NCBI GenBank assembly: GCA_963580285.1
Contig: OY757010.1
Span: 70,523,659 to 70,587,658, forward strand
Direction: 5' to 3'
DNA length: 64,000 bases
Source of the DNA: Lucinisca nassula
Lineage: Eukaryota > Mollusca > Bivalvia > Lucinida > Lucinidae
Shown here in pieces: positions 33,010 through 43,605 of the stretch. The notes under the pieces are model-generated. The model searched no databases. It was not told the origin of the DNA and worked only from the letters and a program-made list of their open reading frames with translations. Made by a program: the position numbers and the translations under genes. Every line of letters begins with the position of its first letter. The stretch's first letter is position 1.

Positions 33010-34004
33010 AACAATCAAAACACTGACAGTACTGGTGGGTCGATTGTCTCTGGGTGTAGTTAGGAAAAATGGGCCTGAGCGTTGACTGTTTCGTTTAACC
33101 CTTAAACTCCTTTACTAAAAGCAAACCGTGTAGACCATGATCAGACGCTGCGTTTTTCGGCGCCTGACCCTTAAATTCCTATACTGTAAGCAAACAGTGA
33201 AGACCCTGATCAGACGCCGCGTTCGGCGGCGTCTGATCTGGGTCTACACTGTTTGCCTAGCCCAACCCATGATTCCAGCCCAGTTTTTACAGTTTACCTT
33301 TTCATGCTAACACGCTGACCTCACTGCGATAAAATTCTATAAATAATCTGCGTGGATTCCTACAAATCAGTGATAGTCACGTGGACTCCAGCACTAATAG
33401 AGGTTTTGTCCTTTATACCTTTGGGTCGATTGATAAACAATCGACCCAAAAATGAAAAATTTCAAAAAAAAAAAATCTGATACTTTTTATATTTCTGCTC
33501 AAAAACAGGCTGTGTGAACGCGCGGTTATAGCAAGAACCAAGAATCTATGTATATGGGCAGAAATATGAAAAAATAAGGTTTACCCCTGTAAACCCCAGT
33601 TTCACTATATAAAAGTGGGGATCAAGGGGGTCAAAATTATATAGGCGTGTTTTCGTGATGAGCTCCTTTTCCGACTACCCAAAATTCCTTAGCAGAAAAG
33701 CTCTTCAGTCCACGTGACTATCACAGACTTGTCCGAATTTCTTTTTTTTATAGAAAACAGCCGGAGTGACTGAGGTCAGAGTGTTGTGTAAGAGGGTTAT
33801 CTTGGAATCATAGGTTGGGCTTAGCAAACAGTGAAGACCCAGATAAGACGCCACAGAATGTGGCGTCTGATCAAGATCTACACTTTGTACTTAAAAATCG
33901 GATTTCAAGGGTAAATTAAGCAGTTTAAATCACAGTCCAGGACTTTTTCCGACCTATAGTCAGCGACAATCGACCCACCAGTACTCTTAGTGCTTTGATT
34001 TTGC
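33010..34004. mobile_element. ~1-kb foldback element
   Basis: The outer arms acagtactggtgggtcgatt and gacaatcgacccaccagtac are inverted, and further inverted pairs lie inward: cccaacccatgattcca with tggaatcataggttggg, and gtgatagtcacgtggact with agtccacgtgactatcac. Family 2 hairpin cores (33,190-33,257 and 33,823-33,885) sit in both arms and a family 1 element lies at the centre. Confidence 0.75.
33470..33665 (+). repeat. Family 1 foldback element at the centre of the 1-kb foldback
   Basis: tttatatttctgctcaaaa, a decayed core, aaccccagtttcactatat with aaaagtgggg, and the intact right end ataggcgtgttttcgtgatg. Confidence 0.65.
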
Positions 34005-34059
34005 GTTTGTTATGTGTGCGCAAGTGCATATTTCAGTAAAGGAGGTATAAATGGTTAAC

Positions 34060-34270
34060 GCTAGGCAGAAATAGACCGTACATGAGTAGTGGTAAACCGC
34101 TTAGTGGGTCTTAGCCTGCCCAGGCAAAGTGGTGCGAGTTGGACCGTCCGTGCATATAATTACATTTTATCTCAATGTCGGGTAAAAGTCCCACAATATT
34201 GAAAGCAGCGTCTCCAAAAATACCCAAATAGTGTTGACGGGAACTTTAAACCTCCCTCAAACAAACAAAC
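34060..34270 (+). repeat. SINE-B fragment
   Basis: tagtggtaaaccgcttag and ctcaatgtcgggtaaaagtc match SINE-B with the centre shortened, ending in cctccctcaaacaaacaaac. Confidence 0.7.
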
Positions 34271-34679
34271 ATAACCACATAACTGTACCGACATGTTAAG
34301 ATAGTTTATCAGTTGTCTATGTTGATATTAGAACAGACTTTTTGTTACGGCGTAGCCGTTATGTTTTTACTTTTGTCCTACATTTTTCGTTATTCCATTG
34401 GTCAATAAAACCACATGTCCAAGGAGATGACCATTTCATTGGTCAATGATTTGCATAAATAAATCTACTCAAAAATACGACAGTTTACCGAAGTTTTAAC
34501 CTAGGACATGTTTCACTTTTTTATGTGAGACATGAATGAAAAATATATACAGTTTCGGCTTGCTCACCGTCTTGTCCTTTGATGACCATACGGCATATGT
34601 ATAATTGTGTTTCTAGTGAATTCTGTAACTGCTGCGGTGAATAGCTATTTTGACCTAATTTCACGTGGTTGGTCTATAT

Positions 34680-34890
34680 AGCGAAAGGAACCATTTCGCG
34701 AAAGGAAGATTCCTTTCGCGAAAGGAAGAATTTTCTGCGAAAGGAATTTTTCGTTTGATTTGAGGCTTAACGTCCCCATCAACACTGTGTAGGTCATTTT
34801 GGAGACGTTGCTTCCAAGTTTGTGGGACTTTTACCCGACATTGAGATGAAATGACACCTCAAGCCCTGTTGCCCAAATGAAACCAATAAA
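34680..34890 (-). repeat. Short GCGAAAGGAA repeats followed by a reverse SINE-B 3' part
   Basis: Four tttcgcgaaaggaa-like units at 34,680-34,745 abut tgatttgaggcttaacgtcc, which starts a reversed SINE-B tail ending near 34,890. Confidence 0.6.
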
Positions 34891-35267
34891 GAGATATAGC
34901 ATGACAAAAACATGTAATAATCGCATAACAAATTGACAGATGTTTAATTAACAATATATGCCCAATAAAATTTGCAGTGTATCATTTGTCTTCAGCATAC
35001 TTTATGTCCTCCATTTTAACACAAAATGGACATTTTCGAATATCATTAATGTTATATAAATTCTGAAAAGGAATAAGTGTAATTTGAGTTTTATTTTGGT
35101 GCACATAAGATCAAGTTTCCGTCCGTTTGCCTGCTCGTCCGTTTGTTCGTCCGTCTATATGTTTACGTTCACCATAGCGACAACCCTAAATGTTAACCTT
35201 AGAACTTGTGTTCAAAAACAGTAAATGATAAAGTTTTCTTATTTTTTGTGCATATACTTGAGATCAT

Positions 35268-35545
35268 ATCGATGGCTCAGCGCAAAACTAGGCTAACTCC
35301 ATTTTTTCCTTAAATCAGTTTTTTCATGAAATTTAAAAGCTTGAGAAGTCCTCTTAAATCTGTCAAAACATTGTAAATATATTCCCAATATTTGCAAAGA
35401 TATTTAATTTTTAATAAAATATGCTAAGTCAAAATGTTTTTATTGTCAGTGCAAAACTATATCTAAGTAGAGTTAGGTATGGTTTTGCACTAACAGTTGC
35501 ATAAAATTTGAAAGAACTGTTAGTGCAAAACCCTTACTAACTTGA
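35268..35545. repeat. Cluster of GCGCAAAACTA-type motifs, copy A
   Basis: cagcgcaaaactaggctaac at 35,278, cagtgcaaaactatatc near 35,450, a reversed ggttttgcactaac near 35,490 and gttagtgcaaaaccc near 35,520. A second cluster, mostly reversed, is at 42,500-42,800. The spacer sequences are not similar. Confidence 0.5.
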
Positions 35546-35546
35546 C

Positions 35547-35820
35547 TAAATCTTCCACTGACCGTTCCAAGGCGGCTCTTCTGTGGCGATTTATTTATGT
35601 TGTTGTTTGTTACTTACTGTGTGTATCACTTGTGTCTTTTAATTTTGGATGGCCATATGGCCATTTTGTGGGAAAGTAACTGTCCATATGGCCTTCCTTT
35701 GTTTAGGTTTCCATTATGGTCTGGTCGCTTAATGTTTGTATTTCTTTCCCTTTGGTGTCTTTTATGGATGGAGTAAGTTAATTGTATCAATTCCTGATCT
35801 TTGTTTTACTTCTACTTTGC
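35547..35820 (+). mobile_element. LINE-like 3' end, copy C
   Basis: Starts aaatcttccactgaccgttc, more truncated than copies A and B, and ends at the same ttttacttctacttt. High identity to copy B suggests both are fairly recent. No clear target duplication. Confidence 0.78.
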
Positions 35821-37560
35821 ACTGAGCAAATATAACAAGGATTATAATAAATTATGTTTTAATTCTTATTCTCTGCTATAATATATGATATACAAATGTG
35901 TCTTTTTGAAAACAAATGCCATTGAAGAATAGCATCGAAAAAAAAAAAAAGAGAAAGAAAAACCAAATCAAGAAATATTCAAACTCGGAACCCATCTTTG
36001 CCTTCAGAATGATATTCCGAAGTTTACTTTCTGCCACAATTTGAATTTTACTGAAGAAAATAACATTCAACAAGATGATTAGCAAGTATTTACATTTTTT
36101 TGTGAATTAAACTGATGAAGGTCAACAGCATGTTATTTCGATGAAAAATGAGTGTGAAAAATGAGTGGAAGGGGTAAACCACAAAAGAAAAGTATCACTT
36201 GATAAAGTTGTCAGTTCACATATTTTAGACAAGCCTTGTGGCCTAATAGAAAGGGGTCATTGGCAAAGAGTGCAAACACTGATCATAACCACAGAATGTG
36301 GCATCTGATCATTACCTTAAAGGTTCAGACAAGGGTTCCTTGTCCAGCTAGTCTGGCCCAGAAAACATGTACACTCCATACTTTTCAGTTCTGTGGTGCA
36401 TTCTTTGCTTCCAAACGATAATCCTTTTATAGAACATATTTTACATCACTACAGCTGATGTTCAAGGAAAATGTGGTGGCCATAAAAAGTCTCACTGCCC
36501 TTCATCAAAGTGTAATTTTTATTTGCTTGCCCTTAAGGATCATTGATTCCTTTGTGGAATTGTGAAAATATCTACAGGTCACTGATGAGGCCTAATTGGC
36601 TGAAACTGGCTAGTCTGGCCCAGAAAAATGTATACAGATAACCCTTAAAAGAACATGCCTAAATAAATTCCCAAAATTATTCAACCTGACATCCCTGAAT
36701 TTCAAAACATCACCCTGCTTTACATTAGTCCAAAGAAAATGGTTGATCATTCAGTTGATTGTTTGAATGTTTTATGTTTGTCAACCCTTGAGGATCATTT
36801 TGTGTCATCTCTCAGAGAAAAGGAGAAAAAAAGATGGCAGAGATAGTAAAGGGGATAAAAAGAGAAAGGAAAATGAATGGAAGTATAGAAACAGAAGAAA
36901 TAACAACATTGCCCTAAGTTCTTCCCTTACCTCTCGACATTGTGGATTTGAGCCCCCACTTGGACCACATGTGACGGTGCTCAAAATAAATGAAATTTTA
37001 AAGGGATTGTAAACCCAAAGCCCAACAGTTCATGACTTAATTTATTATGTGAACAATCACCAAAGATTATGTTGCTGTGAAATTATTAATAATTTCCATG
37101 TGAAATAAGTTGTTTGCATAATAAAATTACATTTGAATTGTGTAAGCTCTCCCACATAGGTAATACAGTTATTTTGCCTGTGATGTCGACTGAGCCTTAA
37201 AATTTTTGATCTATGAGACATTAACATACAAACAAAACAAAAACGAGGCTGCTGACTGTCAGTCAGTCGACAGCAGCATCATCTGAGTTGACCGACATTT
37301 TCAAAAGTGCCAGTACTTTGTCGACTTGAAAAATATAGCTTTTGTCTGGCTTTATTGACAACTTTTTGCATGACTTGTATGGTTAGGGTGCATAGGTCAT
37401 AAAATGATAAGACTCAGTTGACAACATAGGTTGAGAACATGGTATTAAACTCAAGTCTGAGTCTTTCACATTAAAATAGCTGCTGATATACTGCAAATAA
37501 ATACTAAAATGTCATTCTGAATAAGTCCAAACATAATTTTAAAAATCTTCCACAGCAGAT
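35821..37560. other. No gene seen; decayed repeats
   Basis: Contains a degraded family 2 core near 36,250-36,325, a repeat shared with 24,710-24,800 (tctggcccagaaaacatgta), and a weak set of gtcgac motifs at 37,185-37,325 that may be an old relative of the TCGAC-motif elements. Confidence 0.4.
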
Positions 37561-37620
37561 GTCAAGCACAGTATTGGGACAATAAGAAATCATTCCATAC
37601 TTCAGCAGACATGTAATAAT

Positions 37621-37627
37621 AATATTG

Positions 37628-37658
<31 letters not shown>

Positions 37659-37660
37659 TG
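37621..37660. repeat. (AAT)n microsatellite
   Basis: About 40 bases of aataataat with few interruptions. Confidence 0.9.
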
Positions 37661-37789
37661 ATAATCAACTTCATTTATAGAGGGTAACACATTTAGTAAA
37701 ATAGTACTCATCTTCCATGTGGCCCTCTTTCCTTCCTCTTCCTGGGTAGAAACCATACTAAGTAATGTGGATAAAAAAAGTAGAAGTAA

Positions 37790-38104
37790 AACAAAGATCA
37801 GGAATTGATACAATTAACTTACTCCACCCGTAAAAGACACAAAAGGGAAAGAAATACAAACATTAAGCGACCAGACCATAATGGAAACCTTAACAAAGGA
37901 AGGCCATAAGGACAGTTACTTTCCCACAAAATGGCCATATGGCCATCCAAAATTAAAAGACACAAATGATACACACAGTAAGTAACAAACAACAACATAA
38001 ATAAATCGCCACAGAAGAGCCGCCTTGGAACGGTCAGTGGAAGATTTCCACTGGGGGGCTTAAATCGATTTTACGTGGCCACAATCCTCGCCCTTACTTC
38101 CGTA
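37790..38104 (-). mobile_element. LINE-like 3' end, copy D
   Basis: Reverse orientation: begins aagtagaagtaaaacaaaga and runs to cctcgcccttacttccgt. Truncated at its 5' side relative to copy B. Confidence 0.78.
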
Positions 38105-38117
38105 AAGTCTCTTGCTC

Positions 38118-38216
38118 AAGGAAACAACAGGTCCCACAAAATTGGAAGCAACGTCTCCAAAATGACCTTTACAGTGTTGACGGGGGCGTTAAACCTCAAA
38201 TCAAACAAACAAACAA
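38118..38216 (+). repeat. SINE-B 3' fragment
   Basis: aacaggtcccacaaaattgg through gacgggggcgttaaacctca and aacaaacaaac. Confidence 0.75.
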
Positions 38217-38399
38217 ATCAAGGAAACAATTCAATGAGCTTGCGGAGACTGGACCGGCTCCAGTAATCTCTAGTCTTCCCTTTAGCATTCATCTCAACAC
38301 ATTCTGTCAATGTAACAAACCTAATAGAAACCCACAAGATACGGGTGATCTTGTATAGAAAGTCACTGCTACAAAATGTAGAATAGAAGTGAAGGCAAT

Positions 38400-38605
38400 G
38401 ATGAGGAATCGATACAATTAACCCACACCTCCCATCAGACAACACAAACATGAAACAACAGACCCTAATGGAAACATCAATAGCGGAAAGCCTAAAGGAC
38501 AGTCACTTTCCCACAAAATGGCCAATTGGCTATCCAAAACAAAATAATACAAGCGACACAAACACCCGAAGACAAACAATAACAAAAATATAACGCGACA
38601 GAAGT
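38400..38605 (-). repeat. Diverged LINE-like 3' end, copy E
   Basis: aatcgatacaattaacccac, accctaatggaaacatc and actttcccacaaaatggcca match copy D with many substitutions, so this is an older member. Confidence 0.6.
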
Positions 38606-38610
38606 TAGTA

Positions 38611-38705
38611 GAAGCCTCCATGGTGCAGTGGTTATGCTACTCCCCTCATAAACTAGGGATCATGGGTTCAATCAGGGGCTTCTCCAGCTTTTCGGCTATG
38701 AAGGA
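38611..38705 (+). repeat. SINE-D fragment
   Basis: gaagcctccatggtgcagtg, gttatgctactcc and gggttcaatcaggggcttct: the tRNA-like head only, 3' part lost. Confidence 0.65.
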
Positions 38706-39530
38706 CTGGTGGGATTTATGGAACGGTTTCAAAATTGCTACAAGTTTGGACAAAATCAGACAGAAATATAAAACAGAAAAAATGAAATACGTTATATGAA
38801 AGTTATCTTTTTGAAGCATGTCATTCACTACAGAACTGTCAAATATGAAGTGTACTTGTATTTCTGGGCCAGACTAGCTAGTTTCGGCCACCTAGGACTC
38901 GTCAGTGACACTGAAGTATTTTCAAAATCCAACCCAACAATGGAACCAATGATCCTAAATGACAAGAAAATATCGATTCCACTATGAGGAGTCATATTAC
39001 GAACATAGTTTTAGCCAAATGACAAAAAAAAAAGGCCGGAAAGTAAAGATGGTTCTTTTGTGGTCGCATGTTTTAACCTTGAGGAGCAGCAAATGACTCT
39101 CAATGGCAAGGCCTTTGAATCTAGCCTGCATTACAAACGCTGTTTGAATATGTCTAACTTAAGTATCTTTGAGGTAGATTAAGTTTCAAAACTTCTTCAA
39201 ATTTTGATCTTGGTTCGAATAGAAACCAAATTTGCTGGTCAGATGTAAGGTCATTTATAATAAAATCCAGGAGTCAAAATATAGTGGCCATTAAGTATGA
39301 CTACTGGTACAATGGTAAAGTGCAGTTCCTAGATCTAGCTCAGCAGTTAAGAATGGTACACACTGTTTTGAGTATGGAAGATATTGTGCTTGACAAGACT
39401 CCATAACAAGTATCCAATGATATCATTTGAGAAGTACAGATACCTAATTTCCTTATGCAAGTCCACTTTGATCCCACATGTCCATCACACGTTTTATGTT
39501 GATCTGAGATCCTAATTAATTCATAGCTGT
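38706..39530. other. No gene seen
   Basis: AT-rich sequence with short frames lacking domains; a ggccagactagctagtttcg stretch resembles repeats near 36,600. Confidence 0.35.
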
Positions 39531-39720
39531 TTAGACCTTACCCTGCTGCATGAATGAATTAAGCCACACCCATTGCTGACTATCGACCAAACTCTATACT
39601 CATTCAATTCACAAACTACATGGCAGTGTAGATCCTGATTGGATGGCCAGAAGCCATATGATCTGGATCTACACTGTTTGCAAGGGTAGGTGTTGTCATG
39701 TTATGCAGGATAAGGGTTAG
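39531..39720 (+). mobile_element. Palindromic MITE, family 2b
   Basis: Starts ttagaccttaccctgctgca and ends tatgcaggataagggttag. Core tgtagatcctgattggatgg with complement to ctacactgtttgc. Confidence 0.7.
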
Positions 39721-40663
39721 ACAAACTGTCTAACCCTGTCTAACCCTCATTTTTACTGCAATCCAGTGCTATTGTCCCGATTTCAGACGTAAGCTTTATG
39801 TAAGAAATTAGTTTGTAAACTATCTAGCATGTACAGTGTACACAATCATAGCCTCTTTATAACACTATTCATTACTTCAAAATAGCTCCCAAAAACGTAT
39901 ATATTATAACGAAAGATGACCATTTATGGATCTTATTTCTAATATCTGTACAATATTCTCTGGAAATTTCAGCATACTAGTAGTGTTTGTAAAGGTATTT
40001 ACCCTAAATATTCGGACACTAAAGCTAAAGAGTCATGAAAATAGATGAGACAGCTTTCAAATGTGCAGTCTGATTAGAATCTTCACTGGTTGCCACTGCA
40101 AAAGCTTTTGGTTGAAAATATAATGGCATAATTATGACACAATTAGCCTCATTTAAGTGTCCGTATATATAGGGTAAACACTGTGTATGACAGTAATACC
40201 TGTCTGCATTTACTGGCTACTAGTTTAGTGATACACTCACAGCCTCAGTAAGCCTTCATTATCTTAAACTTTAATAACTCAAATAAATTCTTGGCAGTGT
40301 TGTTTAATTTTGCTATATACATGTATATTTCTCTTTCTTTTTCTCTAAAATGACTGCTATTCCAAACTGAATATTAAAATCCCTTAGACTTTTGAGACAA
40401 TAGATGATAAATTCTATCAAGACCATAACATTTTCACTTTAGACCTTACATGAAACTGCAGCATGTGAAATTTTCAAATGAGATATGTCAACATAATTAT
40501 AGCGCACAAGCCTGTACTGAAGCTTGCATTTGATCTCAATTAAAACATTTACTTTGTCGACGCCCATGTCCAGAGGGTCCTTTGGAAAACTTTGCTATAA
40601 AGATACACCATGTTCTCTAGTTAAAATGCAAATAATTATTCACCCGGCTTCATCAGCATGAAT
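39721..40663. other. No gene seen
   Basis: AT-rich, without long frames or obvious repeats, apart from aacccctgtctaaccctc-like short duplications at its left edge. Confidence 0.35.
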
Positions 40664-40853
40664 TAACCCTTTTTGTACCAAATGGAATCTTCCTGCTTAT
40701 ATATATCAGGAGTCCATTTCAAAATTTGGGGATGTCGGGTTGTGTTTTCATCAAAATTTTAGCAAACAGTGTTTGTGTTCTGCGGCGTCTGATCTGGGCC
40801 TGCACTGTTTGCCAGGGTACCCGTTTTTGGGGTTTCTGGTACTAAATGGGTTA
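40664..40853 (+). mobile_element. Palindromic MITE, family 2, left hairpin arm lost
   Basis: Ends taaccctttttgtaccaaat and gtactaaatgggtta are well kept, but only one hairpin arm (gcgtctgatctgggcctgca) remains. Confidence 0.78.
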
Positions 40854-40935
40854 ATATTTGCAATCCACTCGATAACAACAAACAACAATCAGGATGAAAA
40901 CAGTATGGAAAAAATTTAAATGCTCAATGGTTAAT

Positions 40936-41181
40936 AAATTGTTTGTATGTTTGTTTGTTTTGGGGTTTAACGGCCCAGTCAGCACAATCTTATATCATTT
41001 TTGAGCCTGTCTGTTTACCTATCCACACTTTTCCTGGGCAGGCTTATCTTACGACATGAAAGCCGTGACAAAGGAAAGAAGCATAGCCTGAAAAAATCCC
41101 CTCCTATGGTGGGATTCGAACCTGGGCCAGTCCAGTGCTATAGCCGCTGAGCCAAAGAGTCGACTCTCTGACGCATTCAGT
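40936..41181 (-). mobile_element. SINE-C1 copy
   Basis: Minus strand: tRNA-like head gactctttggctcagcgg and ggttcgaatcccacc, then a body, then a 3' module with agtgtagataggt-like sequence and gttaaaccccaaaac. Its 3' module is shared with the SINE-C2 copy at 53,594, whose head differs. Confidence 0.7.
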
Positions 41182-41192
41182 TGTCAGAGAGT

Positions 41193-41407
41193 TTTTTTTT
41201 TTGGATTGAGTTTTACGGCCCTTTCAAGATTATTTCACTCATATCGAGCCGATCGTTAATCAGAGGTGGGCGAAAACCGGAGTACCCGGAGAAAAACCAC
41301 CAGACCTTCCGTTGCAGAACGTGGCCCGAGCGAGGCTCGAACCTACGGCGGTGAGAGACCTAATGGCTAAGAGTCAGCGCTCTTATCCACTAGGCCACGG
41401 AGGCCCG
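41193..41407 (-). mobile_element. SINE-A copy with target duplication
   Basis: Flanked by tgtcagagagt (41,182-41,192 and 41,408-41,418). Head gggcctccgtggcctagtgg at the right, T-run at the left. Inserted next to the SINE-C1 head. Confidence 0.87.
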
Positions 41408-41789
41408 TGTCAGAGAGTGGTTATATACCTAGAAGCTATGTATATGTTTTACCAAAGTAGATAATGGAAGGGAGGTAGCACACCCCCTCTTCAAGGAAGT
41501 CATCATTTATGATGACGTGAAGGATACCAACCTCGGCACACCCCAATTCTGGCATGTAAAGTCCAATCACGGATGAGCCCCCATCTTACGACATGAAAGC
41601 AGTAACAAAGGAAAGAAGCATAGCCTGAAAAAATCCCCGCCTATGGTGGGATTCGAACCCGGGCCGCTCGGGTAATAGTCCAGTGCTCTTACCGCTGAGC
41701 CAAAGAGTCGACTCTCTGAAGCAGTTGTCAGAGAGTGGTTATAAACCTAGAAGCTATGCATATGATCTACCAAGGTAGATAATGGAAGG
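41408..41789 (-). repeat. SINE-C1-type fragment cluster
   Basis: gtcagagagtggttata and gatctaccaaggtagataat recur at 41,409 and 41,727. A second tRNA-like head (cgggttcgaatcccaccata in reverse) lies at 41,640-41,708. Confidence 0.6.
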
Positions 41790-42008
41790 GAGGTAACACT
41801 TATATGTAAGGGGTTAACCAGTACAGTGCACTTTCCTTTGCCAGAAACTGATAACTGCCCTCCTTGAATCAGCGGAAGGGAGAGAATGACCATAGAAAAT
41901 ATTTCATGATCAATCTCCACAAAAGAATGTTGCCGGCACTGGTATCGAATTCGCGTCCTCCTGATCACCAGTAAGACACGCATCCGACTGAGCTACCGAT
42001 GCCGGCCG
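41790..42008 (-). mobile_element. SINE-C2 copy, 3' module missing
   Basis: Minus strand: head gccggcatcggtagctcagt and a B-box-like tatcgaattcgcg region, then the body down to gtgcactgtactggttaacc. Same body as 53,594-53,902. Confidence 0.7.
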
Positions 42009-42035
42009 GGTTAATAGATTATTCATTTATGACCA

Positions 42036-42207
42036 TTAACCAGCCCATTGTGTACTGAATGAAATCTTCACCCTTTATGTAAGAGGAGCCAATTTTGCAA
42101 TTTAGGGGTACCAGATTGTGTTGATTTTAGAAAGTGATTTAAAAGTGGTAAAACTTCCTACTAACACTGAAGGCCCTGATCTGGGCTTGATCCATAATGA
42201 GTTAAAT
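42036..42207 (+). repeat. Palindromic MITE, family 2, decayed
   Basis: aaccagcccattgtgtactg, gaatgaaatcttcac, aatttaggggtaccagattg and a remnant ggccctgatctgggc. Confidence 0.6.
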
Positions 42208-42499
42208 CAGTCATTTTATGATAAATTGAAATTTAAAATGTTTCTTAGTGCTGAGAATCTAGTTTGAATAAGAATAGAAATGACAGTTATTGAATTTTTG
42301 TGCTGTTTTAGGAGTTTGAACTGATATATCATCTAAACGATTGATAAAACTGGCCTTTATGTGTTAAAAGGCTTATATAGGCACTTTATTTTAGTATTTC
42401 AATCACAAAATAGTTTAAAGTTTAATTTATGAAATTTATCCAGCTTGACTTAGAACTATTTTATCCCATTCCTTCAAATTTTCATTAATATTGAGTGCA

Positions 42500-42800
42500 A
42501 TACTGTACCTAACTTGACTTAGTCACAGTTTTGCGCCAAGATTCTTTTCACTAGCCAGTCGATTTTCAGCGCAAAACTATGACTAACTCAAATTTATAAT
42601 TTTATGCTATTTAGGCATAGTTTAACTTGAAAATGATTATGATCATAGAAAATAAAATATAAAGCAGCATACCTGGCCAAAGTCTATGTTACAAAACAAA
42701 AACAAGACAAAAAGATAAACAGTTTTTTCGCTCTCCTGTAAAATTTCACAAAACTGACTTAGCCTAGTTTTGCGCTAAGCCATCGATATGCTCTTGAAAT
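42500..42800. repeat. Cluster of GCGCAAAACTA-type motifs, copy B
   Basis: ttagtcacagttttgcgcca near 42,518, cagcgcaaaactatgactaa near 42,568 and agcctagttttgcgctaagc near 42,762, followed by catcgatatg. This mirrors catatcgatgg at 35,267. Confidence 0.5.
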
Positions 42801-43360
42801 GAGGTAATGTTTTTAACCTTGACCTTTCACATTGACCTTAGCTCAAACAGGCGGGACACAGCCCTCTGCAAAGCTATTTTTCCTCGCGTGATAGCTGAAT
42901 TGTTTGAATAAAGTAAACCAGTTCATAGCTAGACAATTGTTGCTGTCACTATTGTAGCTCATATTTCTAAACAACCTTTCAATTAAGTCTACGCCGCATA
43001 TCTTTTTTAAGATATTTCTTGTCATTCCTAACGGGGATTCACTGGGCAATGTCTTGACATGTCCCGTGCTTAGCTGAATTTGAAACAAAAGTCACCTATC
43101 AGCGGTAATATGGTTTCTAATAAGTTGTTTGGAATTGTGGGTATACAAATGCAGACGGGTGGTCAATGTCAGTGTGGTCGTCGTGATTTCCTCACCAGAT
43201 GCAGTTTTGCAGCCAGTGTCGGACCCTGGATAACATAACGCAGAACTGTTCAAGACCGCTGTATCCTATAACTTGTCTACGGAAGGCTTTCTAAGATTTT
43301 TTAAAAAGCTACACGTGTATATTTAAACGAAATTTAGTAATCGGCATAATATGATTTAAT
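42801..43360. other. No gene seen
   Basis: An 81-codon minus frame (42,843-43,088) lacks a recognisable domain; nothing else stands out. Confidence 0.35.
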
Positions 43361-43414
43361 AGAGAAGAAGAAGAAGAAGAAGAAGAAGAAGAAGAAGAAG
43401 AAGAAGAAGAAGAA
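43361..43414. repeat. (AGA)n microsatellite
   Basis: About 17 copies of gaa/aga. Confidence 0.95.
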
Positions 43415-43605
43415 CGGTCCCTCTGGAATCACCTCTATGAGGACTGCGCACCTAATCGGACGTAAGATTATAATGATACAAACAGGCAATCCGTGCATGC
43501 TTTATGTAGAAAAATGCACACGGCCGTTTTATACAGTATTAACATATATCCATATAACACTCTATTTGACGGCCCCTGCCCATCGGGGCTTGAAGAAATA
43601 GATGG

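Noticed and set aside
41111..41165. tRNA gene on the minus strand
   Set aside because: A tRNA-like head of SINE-C1 followed by the SINE body; a second copy is close by.
35268..42800. A single 7.5-kb transposon with inverted ends
   Set aside because: The motifs are mirrored but the sequence between motifs is not, and no target duplication was seen; reported only as a motif finding.
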